From: Adineta steineri
Lineage: Eukaryota; Rotifera; Eurotatoria; Adinetida; Adinetidae
Direction of reading: 5' to 3'
DNA: 64,000 bases
NCBI GenBank assembly: GCA_905250115.1
Contig: CAJNOI010000120.1
Location: 64,253 to 128,252 of the forward strand
Part shown: positions 10,314 through 19,769 of the stretch, piece after piece
Numbering within the stretch: the stretch's first letter is position 1
Layout: every line of letters starts with the position of its first letter
The notes under the pieces: model-generated
What the model saw: the letters and a program-made list of their open reading frames with translations, nothing else
What the model was told of the DNA's origin: nothing
The model's database searches: none
Translations under genes and position numbers: made by a program

Positions 10314-11267
10314 ATGTCATCGTCGGACGGTTTTCTCACATCGCTAGAATCAGTAGAGAAAAACTTATTTCGTATCGGTGGTCCAATATTATTGGTTCTT
10401 GGTGTTGCTAGTTGTGTCATCAATATAATTGTTTTCACTCAAAAAAATCTACGAAAAAGTCCATGTTCGATCTATTTGATAGCAGTGAATGTCGCTAATT
10501 TCTTATACATTACTTTACCAGTATTATTCCTTGTGTTAACAATTGGCTATGGAATAAATCTTTTTGCATCTAATCTCTTCATGTGCCGTTGCCATTATTA
10601 CACATCCTATGTATTGGATATTCTCAGCGCATCTTATCTTATCTTAGCTTCAATCGATCGAGTTTTAGTCACATCATCAAATGCTCGAACACGACAAAGA
10701 AGTACTCGTCGTTTGGCCTATATTTGTATCGGTTGTGGAACATTATTTTGGATGTTGTTTCATTGCCATATATTATTCCTGGTAGATATAGAAGAAATAG
10801 CACCAGGTTATTTTACGTGTTATTATCGAGCAGGTCTATACAATGCTCTCGTGGGTTATTATTCATTAGTCATCAAAGGAACGACAGTGCCCTTGTTGAT
10901 GATTATTTTTTGTATATGTACAGCGAAAAACATTCGAAAAGTGCGTCAACGACGTATTGCTCCTGTGATTACGAACACTGGAAATACAATAGGAAACTCT
11001 GAACGTTCCTTTCACTCCAAAGATCGACAATTTGTTTTGATAGTAGTTGTAGATATTTGTATTTACACAGCATGTAATGCAATGCTGGTAGTTGTTATTA
11101 TATATTACCAGATCACACAAAATATCGACTTCACACAGACCAGTAGGTTTCTAAATATAGTAGGATCGTTTCTTAGTTATATTTCATTTTGTGTTGGTTG
11201 TTATGCATATTTATTTATATCAAAAACATTTCGAAAAGAAGTGAAACGTTTATTTTTTTGTCAATAA
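10314..11267 (+). CDS. Rhodopsin-like 7TM receptor, rotifer-expanded type
   Basis: An intronless 317-aa protein with seven hydrophobic segments. TM1 is GPILLVLGVASCVINIIVF, followed by the loop RKSPCSIYLIAVNVANFLYI. TM3 ends in ASIDRVLVTSS, which replaces the DRY motif with DRV. TM7 is SYISFCVGCYAYLFISKTF with no NPxxY, and a basic C-tail follows. This short form with SxYLxxxNxxN in TM2 and SIDR in TM3 matches the orphan FMRFamide-like/rotifer receptor group that is heavily duplicated in bdelloids. The ligand is unknown. The gene at 28959 is a relative (SIDRFLSSSRS, same TM2 pattern). Confidence 0.85.
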   Translation: MSSSDGFLTSLESVEKNLFRIGGPILLVLGVASCVINIIVFTQKNLRKSPCSIYLIAVNVANFLYITLPVLFLVLTIGYGINLFASNLFMCRCHYYTSYVLDILSASYLILASIDRVLVTSSNARTRQRSTRRLAYICIGCGTLFWMLFHCHILFLVDIEEIAPGYFTCYYRAGLYNALVGYYSLVIKGTTVPLLMIIFCICTAKNIRKVRQRRIAPVITNTGNTIGNSERSFHSKDRQFVLIVVVDICIYTACNAMLVVVIIYYQITQNIDFTQTSRFLNIVGSFLSYISFCVGCYAYLFISKTFRKEVKRLFFCQ

Positions 11268-11693
11268 GTTAGATGTTCTCTTTTTTTTGTTGTTGTTAAG
11301 TCTGTATATATCTTTGTTGTCTAAAATAAAAATTGAAGTTATTCATAAAACTATATCTATCTTTATATGCAAATGTTTCAGGATTTGAAGAATAATTAAC
11401 ATTTAAAAGATGAGATATCAGGATGTAATAAATATGAACAAGTATTGATCCTCAACCTGCACCTAAATATTATGATAGTGAATAAATTACTATTGAAACT
11501 TTGTATTGATGATGTTTACTAATGATATCTCGAATAAATTAAAATTATTTGTGTATGATTCTTTTTTCTTATTTATTTTATTAAAAAGTAGTTTTCCTAT
11601 AAATAATACAATCGAGTTTAAATATTATTAGTCTTGAAGATGTAGATGCCATATTCATTTTACATTCACATCCGCAAGATGAGGTGGATGTGA
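11268..11693. other. Convergent intergenic spacer
   Basis: Lies between the 3' ends of the 7TM gene (+) and the 491-aa glycosyltransferase-like gene (-). It holds an AATAAA-like signal near 11321 and the GT-rich hairpin at 11662-11695. Confidence 0.45.
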
Positions 11694-11695
11694 TT
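11662..11695. repeat. GT-rich hairpin overlapping a stop codon
   Basis: ACATTCACATCC faces GGTGGATGTGATT with a 9-base loop. It overlaps the terminal codon of the minus-strand glycosyltransferase-like gene and is one of the degenerate members of the telomere-like motif set. Confidence 0.5.
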
Positions 11696-13169
11696 ATTTT
11701 ATATTAGAAGCAGTAGACATCAAAGAGTAATCAGCTAACGGAGACCATCGATGAATTTTACTTCGCCAAGTAATATTATTATGAATGGGTGCACGTTGAG
11801 GATTGACGGACGAAACGTGACTAATATCAGGTATTACTAAAAATGGGTAAGCAACACGTACAATATGTCCTCGTCGACTAAGAGAGGAAAATATATGATC
11901 ATAAGGAAGATGTTGGTAAGCAGGATCATTAAGCCAGTTTAACATAGGTTGAAAAGTCATTCGATGTATTAGAACAGCAAATGCTCCAAATGTAACTCGA
12001 TCGATGTTAAAGCATGGAGATTGCAAAGAATTATTTTTTAGATCGTGATCAATCATTTTCCATCCTGCTGTCGTTGTAGACCAAACAGTAGCTCCTAATA
12101 AAAGAATTCCACCAGCATCTGGTCCATCTAAAATATGAGCTGTACATCGTCCTGGATTTTCTGTTGTAATTAATTTTCGTAGAAGTGAACCGAAGTGTTT
12201 ATGTGGAAGAACATCATCTTCAAATACGAGTACTCTATTTACTTTTGTATTAATCATTTGTATGATGAAACGTCGCATTGTTTCTCTTAGATTGCGTTCA
12301 CCTATACTTAATTTTGGAGAATTTTTTTTCGAATCTGTAATACCTTGCAAACCTTGATAAAGACGAACATGTAAACCATGAAAACGAAAAGTTTCGACGA
12401 TAGATTTTATCTGTTCACTATCAGTCTTTTTTATAGTTATTACATAAGTAGGTAATTTATTGAGTTCTATTGGTGTACGAGGTAAAGGTGGTGAAGGACA
12501 TTCATGTAAGTAGAAACGAGGATATGTTTCTAGTTGAATAACTGGATTGTGAACACATTTAGGATCAATAGATGAATTATAGGTTGCTGGGTTTTGAACT
12601 GCTCGACGAGAACTTTTCGTAAATCGAAGATGAACACGATCAAAATCATGAGAAGTGTTTAGAGGACCGATTAATATATTATTCAGTAAGGATAAACACT
12701 CTGATTTTTTGTACGGAGTCGAGCAGTAAATACGAAATCTATCTTCCATAATTAGTTGTTGTAATCGTGCCACGATCACATAAAATCTGACGTCTATTGT
12801 TAATTTATAATGATTATGCGAAAGTGTTCGATTAGTTGTCAGATAATCAATGGATATTTTGTTCGATTGTATACGACCTTTTTCCGACGTGTTAAATATG
12901 ACTTCAAAAGGACAATCAAGAATCCAAGTATCTTTTGCTGCTTCTAAGATTCTCCTATCGGACACTAACACGATAACAGATAATGTTGGTGAATTGATCT
13001 TTTCTATTTTTGATAAATCATCATCACAACAATTCACTCGTCGTATAAATATAATATTAACAAAAAGTAATATTAAAGCATTGATAAATATGAGTATCCA
13101 TACCCAATAACCAATTTTAATATTAATTATAAACAGACAACTTTTGATTTTTTGTAATAAACAATTCAT
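11694..13169 (-). CDS. Type II membrane GT25-like glycosyltransferase with decayed N-terminal GT31-like domain
   Basis: A single exon of 491 aa. The membrane anchor is at about residues 20-43. Residues 245-490 form a GT25-like domain: YVITIKKTDSEQ, VNRVLVFEDDVLPHKHF near residue 312 (EDD metal motif), GGILLLGATVW, TFGAFAVLIHR and a final VIPDISH. The whole second half aligns by eye with the 600-aa gene at 15248, including the linker NPVIQxETYPR. The first half of that paralogue is a fringe/core-1 GT31-like domain. Here only fragments remain (AAKDTWILDCPFEVIF), and the DxD motif plus the GxGYV region are missing. It is probably active only through the C-terminal domain, if at all. The acceptor is unknown. 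Confidence 0.8.
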   Translation of the reverse strand: MNCLLQKIKSCLFIINIKIGYWVWILIFINALILLFVNIIFIRRVNCCDDDLSKIEKINSPTLSVIVLVSDRRILEAAKDTWILDCPFEVIFNTSEKGRIQSNKISIDYLTTNRTLSHNHYKLTIDVRFYVIVARLQQLIMEDRFRIYCSTPYKKSECLSLLNNILIGPLNTSHDFDRVHLRFTKSSRRAVQNPATYNSSIDPKCVHNPVIQLETYPRFYLHECPSPPLPRTPIELNKLPTYVITIKKTDSEQIKSIVETFRFHGLHVRLYQGLQGITDSKKNSPKLSIGERNLRETMRRFIIQMINTKVNRVLVFEDDVLPHKHFGSLLRKLITTENPGRCTAHILDGPDAGGILLLGATVWSTTTAGWKMIDHDLKNNSLQSPCFNIDRVTFGAFAVLIHRMTFQPMLNWLNDPAYQHLPYDHIFSSLSRRGHIVRVAYPFLVIPDISHVSSVNPQRAPIHNNITWRSKIHRWSPLADYSLMSTASNIK

Positions 13170-15247
13170 CTATAGCATAAAATTTAATTTTGATAAATTT
13201 AAGCCATCAAACTTTCTTCAACAAAAACATGCAAAAATACATTACTCGAAAATGTCTGATATGTGGGTTTGATTATTAAAGAATGATAAAAACCCATATG
13301 ATAAGACAGTTAGTTTAATAAATAACACTTCTTGTTAAGAAATAAAATATATGACTGGTCAGAAGTCTCGATATCTCTCTCTCTAAATTCTAGTTATTAT
13401 GGAAGGGAGACGATTGGATCAGTAAATTTAATTAAAAACTGATAAAATAGAGAGAAAAGAAAAAAAAGAATTTAAATGTCGCAATTGAAACTACAAATAA
13501 CATGTGACTTCTAAATTCAGTCAATTTTCTAACCATTAAAAAACCATCTGTTTTAAATCTTTTTTTTCTCAAACAAGATAAAAAAAGTAATATTGTCCCA
13601 ATGTCCCGACGATTAAAAAAAACATCTGTTTTAAATCTTTTTTTCTTCCAGAAAATAAAAAATGATTGAAGTCTTTCAAATTACGTACTCAAGTAAATAA
13701 TTTTATATCACCAAAAACAACATTTATTCATATGAATTATTTTTTCACAACATTCATGCTACAACAGACAATTCCAACCTCAACTAGATATCTCTTAGGA
13801 TTTAAGAAGAAGCTTCTCTTTCATGTTTAATTTTCTTTACAAAAAAAGTCAGATTTCAGTTGAAAGTGCATCTTGTTGTAGTAAAAACTATTTTCAAGTC
13901 GTCTTTATTAAGATTTAATTAACAAGATACTATAGAAATAGCTGTTACCTATACGATTTAACGAATAGAAAAAAGTGTAGCGCCATCTAACGTAATATAA
14001 TGAGGTATTTAACAACTGAGTTTTTCTAGTAGAAATCGATATTTTTAACATAGACAATATGAATTTAACGAAAAAAAGAAGATATCCGTTTTAATAAAAA
14101 GTAGACAACATAAAATATTAATATATTAAATCACTCATTATATTTCTAACAAAAAAATCGTATTACCTTTCTACATGAAAACCAAAATCGAAGATTTGTA
14201 CCATTATCTTGCGAAATAAATACCAATGTATTCACAAAGTATATTTTGAAAATCAATAAAATTTAAAAAAAAAATTTTCTTTTAACGTTTGCAGTGTATA
14301 GTTATCAAAATAATGTGGTAAAATTTAGGAAGGACCTTGAAATATGTTTTCGTTCTTGCTGTTTTATTAAACGAGTATACATTTACCTCTTCATTTTCGT
14401 GCATCAATAATCACACGTTGTTAATAGGAGAAAATAGTCAATGATAAACACGTGTTATAGCTCTTACTATTTGTTATTTATTATGTTGATAATGTAATTA
14501 TTAACAGCTAATTTTTTTTATCAAGATTGTGAAATATATAAAAGAAAGTAAGAATGTTTAAACAAGCATGAAATATATATATACTCACATCATCGGTATA
14601 TTCTTCATTTTTATTATTTTTATCGCGTAACGCTAATATGATGAGAAGCAATTTGGTTGAAGTGTTTAACTAATTATGATTATAGGAAAAATCGACTGTA
14701 TGCAACTTTGTAGTAAGCCACTTTCTGGATATCTCTCTGTTACTAGAATAAGTCATAGTATGAGGATATTGGAAGTTTTGGATTTGAGCAAGAAAGATAC
14801 AACGGACTTCTTAACCGTAACGATCTTTGCCCTCTTCTTATTATTTCTTTTCATTCTACGTATTGCCTTTATATTTTTATCCTTATTACTCTTTTCTTTC
14901 ATTGTATCTGACGAATGAGTATATACACGCATGTTTTGTATGAAAACGATACACTACTAAATAAGGAGAAATATAATAAAGTGTAATACTATAAGAAATC
15001 GCCACAAAGAGCTTTCATCAAACCACGTAAGACTTCACGACTTGTGTACATTCTATATATAAACTAAATGTTCTGAAAGAGGTTTAAGTCTCTTGATGTT
15101 GCAAAAGTAAATTTTTACTCTGTAAAGATCAAACAAATGCTCTAACTAGTTAGATTAGTCTATAATTCTGGACAGTCGTTATTTTGATTTTGATTTAGAT
15201 ATACGCAGGGACATTTTGTTTATCAAAAGAAGTTTGAATATACAAAT
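13170..15247. other. Divergent intergenic region between the two glycosyltransferase paralogues
   Basis: No gene is supported. A direct repeat lies at 13532-13648. The hydrophobic open frame at 14676-14918 is T-rich low complexity. The region must hold both promoters. Confidence 0.45.
13532..13648. repeat. Pair of ~35-bp direct repeats
   Basis: CATCTGTTTTAAATCTTTTT occurs at about 13545 and again at about 13625, each preceded by ATTAAAAAA and followed by TTCT. The spacing is about 80 bp. Confidence 0.6.
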
Positions 15248-17050
15248 ATGCGCTTTATACACAGTATTTGTTTTTTGCGGAGACTGTTAAGAAGCATCTT
15301 GGCGATATGGCATCATAGACATCGATCGGTTTATACTTTCTATTACACTATTATAATCTTTTTTCTAATAAATTCTTTCTTTTGGCTTTTTTTTATTCAT
15401 GATGATACGTCCAAATTCATATTACATCCTAATACAACACGAGTTCAATTCGTTTTGGGAATTCAAGCAGAACAGGAACAATTGAAAACACTAGTCAATG
15501 CCTCACAACATACATGGATCCCTAAACTACCATATGATATTTTCTACTTTGTAGGAACTCGAAATGACATGAATGTTCAAGCTTTCGTTAGTCCAAATAT
15601 CATCACATTATCTGTTAATGATAATGAATATCCTCCAATCAACAAGACATTTGCAATATGGTCTTATTTTTTTGAGAAGCATCTTTGGAATTATGATTAC
15701 TTTGTAGTAATCGATGCTGATACCTATGTTAATGTTGAACAACTAAGTCTTATGTTGAAACAACTGAATTGTCGCGAATGCTACATTGGTTTTCCTGCAA
15801 TAGGTCAAAGCTACGAACGCAAGAATTTGGATCTTCATGTACCCTATTGTCTAGGCATGGGATATGTAATATCTCGTGATACTCTTTTAAGATTTGGTCC
15901 TCATATCAACACTTGTCAAATGTCGACTGTTTCTCAACATTCAGATACTGAATTAGGACGATGTATCTATCGTTATGGTAATGGTTTGGCTTGTACACGC
16001 GCCACAAGTCCATTTGAACGAGTTATGTACACTGTAATAGATAAGAATAAGATTGCTTGGGTGAAACATAATGCTCGTAAGCAGCTTCAGATAGACTTTC
16101 CAGAATCACCACCAACTAGTTTTTTTCGAGCTGCTATGATTCATCCTCTTAAAAAACCACAATTTTTTTATCAATTCCATCGGCAAATCAGTCTTGGATT
16201 ACGACCTATTCTTCCATCTGCATTCACTACTAATAGCTGTGTAGCTAATCCAGTTATTCAACAAGAAACTTATCCTCGAAGGAAATATATACCTGAATGT
16301 TCTTCACCACAAATAAAACAATCCTTCAATATAAACACTCTCGATGCATATGTGATCACCCTGCCAAGTCACGATGAACATATATTGGAGTTAACCAAGG
16401 CTTTTTATCAACATGGTATTTCAGTAAAACCATTCCATGCAGAAATTGGTCATAATCCTCCTATTACGACGAAATTAACCAGCGGAGTTCGGGGCCTTCT
16501 TTTAACTATGACTCGTTTTTTCGAAATGGCACTTGCTAGGAAACTTGAACGAGTGCTCGTGCTAGAAGATGATGCTATTCCACACCGTCACTTTGCTTTT
16601 CATTTTCGAAATCTTATGAATGATAGTCGATGTGGAGGATTCATGCAAGATGATCAAAGTGGTGGCGTACTCATGCTTGGAGCGACTGTATGGCCAGCAG
16701 GATGGCGTATTCTAGATAAATCGAAAAAAAGAGAGAGAGGCTTATGTCGAAATATTGGTACGAAAACATTTGGATCATTTGCTGCTCTTTTTCATCGAAA
16801 TACATTCGAACCTATTCTCAATTGGCTCAATACCAATACAAAAGATCCATATGACTTAATTTTTCGTTATCTCGCTCGTCTTGGCTATCCTGTAAGACTC
16901 GCCATGCCTAATCTAATAATTACTGATGTGACACATACATCACTTATTGCTGAGCATAATGATGAATCCTTTCACAATGCATCTTACCGAGCTCATATTC
17001 ATCGATGGAATCTCAAAGACTATATGTTTATAAAATATTCTCGTTTTTAA
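15248..17050 (+). CDS. Bifunctional Golgi-type glycosyltransferase: GT31-like plus GT25-like
   Basis: A single exon of 600 aa with a type II anchor at about residues 30-48. The N-terminal domain (about 60-300) resembles fringe / core-1 beta-3-galactosyltransferase. It has HTWIPKLPYDIFYFVG, the DxD metal motif VVIDADTY near residue 157, the CLGMGYVISRDTL block near 200 and a Cys-rich SDTELGRCI segment. The C-terminal domain (about 350-595) resembles GT25 transferases: DAYVITLPSHDEH, RVLVLEDDAIPHRHF near 440, GGVLMLGATVW and KTFGSFAALFHR. Both metal-binding motifs look intact, so two sugar-transfer reactions on one chain are likely. Which sugars are moved is not visible. It is head-to-head with its degenerate paralogue at 11694. 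Confidence 0.85.
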   Translation: MRFIHSICFLRRLLRSILAIWHHRHRSVYTFYYTIIIFFLINSFFWLFFIHDDTSKFILHPNTTRVQFVLGIQAEQEQLKTLVNASQHTWIPKLPYDIFYFVGTRNDMNVQAFVSPNIITLSVNDNEYPPINKTFAIWSYFFEKHLWNYDYFVVIDADTYVNVEQLSLMLKQLNCRECYIGFPAIGQSYERKNLDLHVPYCLGMGYVISRDTLLRFGPHINTCQMSTVSQHSDTELGRCIYRYGNGLACTRATSPFERVMYTVIDKNKIAWVKHNARKQLQIDFPESPPTSFFRAAMIHPLKKPQFFYQFHRQISLGLRPILPSAFTTNSCVANPVIQQETYPRRKYIPECSSPQIKQSFNINTLDAYVITLPSHDEHILELTKAFYQHGISVKPFHAEIGHNPPITTKLTSGVRGLLLTMTRFFEMALARKLERVLVLEDDAIPHRHFAFHFRNLMNDSRCGGFMQDDQSGGVLMLGATVWPAGWRILDKSKKRERGLCRNIGTKTFGSFAALFHRNTFEPILNWLNTNTKDPYDLIFRYLARLGYPVRLAMPNLIITDVTHTSLIAEHNDESFHNASYRAHIHRWNLKDYMFIKYSRF

Positions 17051-17092
17051 AAATATAGAAACGTTTTAGAAATAATCAAACAAAAACTCTTC

Positions 17093-17162
17093 AGGGTGTG
17101 GGTGTCGGATAGGAGTTTGTAGGCTAAGAGCAGAAACAACTGCATTCACACACCTACATCCT
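17093..17162. repeat. Telomere-like inverted motif between convergent genes
   Basis: AGGGTGTGGGTGTCGGATAGG at 17093-17113 faces ATTCACACACCTACATCC ending at 17161. It lies in the 175-bp spacer between the glycosyltransferase stop (17050) and the ceramide kinase stop (17226). Confidence 0.65.
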
Positions 17163-17225
17163 TACGGTATTTAGGTAATTCATAATTATTTATTCATACT
17201 GAATCAAATAGTATAGAAGTTATAA

Positions 17226-19038
17226 TTAGAAGAAATAATAAAACAAAAACAGTAAAAGAAAAAACAAAAAGACAAGACACCAAGGTTTAGCAGTTAATAT
17301 ATCGATGATTGAAGAGATTTTTTTCATTACTGATGTCGAAACAACTTTCGATTCTTCTTCATTTATTTTCTTAATTTGATCAAGATGAATTCCTGATGCA
17401 AATAGATTGAGTAGTTGATGATGAGCTCGAATTCTAATTTCATTCCCTTCAATTAATTCACCATCACATGCCCAATTACCTAATTCTTTTGATCGACTAA
17501 CTATCGGATGAATAACAACTTCAGTAGCACGATATCGTTGAACATTAGATAATTCTTCAACGGCTCGACTATGTCTAGCTATATGATGAAGAAATCGAAG
17601 AAAAGTCAAACGCCATGAATGTTTCACAAGAATTACATCGAATGAGCCATCAGCTAAAAAAGAATTAAAATTATTCTTATTTACGTTCTACTTATAGTTT
17701 AAATCAATATATTCTTACCTAGATGAACGGATGGAGACATTCCAAATTTACTTTTATCACAACGACATGGCATATTAAGACAAATAATTGCTTCATAATG
17801 ACCTTCACATTTAATTTCAGTCGATTTTTCAGATACTTGAGTTATTGATAATTTTGTATGATATGATGCATTACGAATAAATTGAACAAAACCAGCTAAA
17901 CTATAACGTAATGGACCAAAAAATCTCCAATTATCTGATTGTTCAATAATATTACCAAAAAAACCATAAGTAAACATTGTTGCCATAAAACATACAAAAC
18001 TACGTTCATTATGTACCTAAAAAATACAAGTTGAGATCTTATACATATTCGAAATAAATATTCTTACTGTAGCTATATCAATAAGAAGTGATTTACCAAC
18101 AATAATTTGTAAAGCATTTGTAATTGGATCATTATGACCAGTAGTTCCAAATGCAACTGCATCTGTTGATCCAGCAGGAATAACACCAATACGTAAATTA
18201 GGTCGTTTAAGATGAGTAGTTGGATCATTGATATTTAATCCAGCTTGTTGTGCAGTTTTAAGTAAAATACTATGACATATTTCGGAAAACATTCCATCAC
18301 CGCCAACACAAATAAGACCATCATAATCATCAATTGATTCTTCGGTAATATAATCACGAGCATGATTAGCACGTTCAGTATAAATTGTTTTTATATTTAT
18401 TTTAGCTTCTTCAAATAATGGTAATATTTGTTCTTCATATACAGAACTTCCTTTGCCTAAAATAGAAGTATTATATATATAAATCTTGAAAGATAATTTT
18501 GAATGTTTTTACCATTGCCACATTCAGGATTGATAAAAACTAGTAAATTTCGAGGTCGATCTTTCAGTTTTGATAAATATTGATTTAATACTGAACATAA
18601 TTGTTGAGCAGATGTAGAATCCATTTCTAATTCTATTCGTTTTACTATCCAAAGAAATGATTCAGAAATATCAACATAACTAAGATTAACTTGTGTAGAT
18701 TGGGATAAAGATATTTTATTATCTTTACTAATCTCTTTCGAAGAAATTCGTTGTAATAATGACGATGAATCTGATTTATTAACTGATATTTCATTCTGTT
18801 TAATACTAAGTAATTTATTGAGAATAATTCTTTCTGATAATATATCATCATTCGTTAATGATTTAAAATAAATTTGAATTGAATCTAAAATATTAATCGA
18901 ATTCGATCTTATTTCAGAAGTATCAATTTTCATTAATAGATCATCGATAGTTGAAATAGAATCATTATCAATAGAAATGCATAAATTATACGGTTCTGTT
19001 TTAATATAACATGACGTTGAAAATAATATAGATGACAT
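17226..19038 (-). CDS. CERK: Ceramide kinase with an added C-terminal hydrophobic tail
   Basis: Four exons join in frame: 18513..19038, 18068..18456, 17719..18016 and 17226..17653 (546 aa). The DAGK-type catalytic domain carries the CERK order of motifs: NLLVFINPECGNGKG (nucleotide loop; vertebrate CERK has NPFGGKGQG), YDGLICVGGDGMFSE, LRIGVIPAGSTDAVAFGTTG, then MPCRCDKSKFGMSPSVHL (the Cys-x-Cys block typical of CERK) and WACDGE. Family members phosphorylate ceramide to ceramide 1-phosphate. Residues 1-150 are a poorly conserved PH-like region. Oddly, the protein ends in about 20 hydrophobic residues (CLVFLFFLLLFLFYYFF), a possible tail anchor that I do not know from other CERKs. The introns are 51-65 bp. 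Confidence 0.87.
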
Positions 19039-19769
19039 CGCAGATTATAAATAAATATCTATAAATAGAAAATTAAAAGTTTTTATTTTATTCATCTAGA
19101 ATAAAGTAATCTTCACACATATATATATAGATGTTATTGTAACTAATGAGAAGAATAGGCAAAGAAAAGGAGGTAATAGAACAGATATCGCCACTACCTA
19201 ACATGTATAAACACGTTATACTTATTTTTCTCGAGAAACGAATTGAAAAGATTTGTTTTTCTTACTGAATTTCACCTGATTAATATTTTTTATTAAATAA
19301 AATGAGAACTACGTACACAGCTGTAACAGCGCTATATATACGTTATTTTCTTTTTTTTTATCGCAACCTTTCATTCATTCATCTTTCTGTTCTGTATCTT
19401 TTCTTTTTTTTCTATTATCTCTGTGAAACATTTTCTTGTTCGTGTTCTGTCGAGAAGTATTTTTTTCTCGTTCGTTTCAACATATTTACTCATCTTCGTC
19501 GATGGTAAAAATACATTTCTTTTTCTTATAGTAGAAGAATAGACTCTTTCACTTACACACGAAAATAATATTCTTTTTTCTAAAGATAAAGAGTTATTAT
19601 ATGAATATTAATTAAAATCTTGTGGGTGTGGTGAATAATAAACTCTCACACCCTCATTTCTTTAACAATAGAATTAAGCTGATCGTTTTTTTTTATAAAT
19701 AAATTCGTTATACAGTAAAAATAGTTTGTTAGTTTAGAAATTGATGGATGTTCAAAAGAAGATTACATT
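19039..19769. other. Intergenic between ceramide kinase 5' end and glutamate receptor 3' end
   Basis: AT-rich and T-rich, holding the hairpin at 19619-19656. The open frame at 19302-19508 is low complexity. Confidence 0.45.
19619..19656. repeat. Telomere-like hairpin 3' of the glutamate receptor gene
   Basis: TGTGGGTGTGGTGAA faces CTCTCACACCCTCA. It lies about 115 bp past the receptor stop codon. Confidence 0.65.

Noticed and set aside
14676-14918. Hydrophobic 80-codon frame
   Set aside because: Low-complexity Phe/Leu from T-rich DNA in a divergent promoter region.
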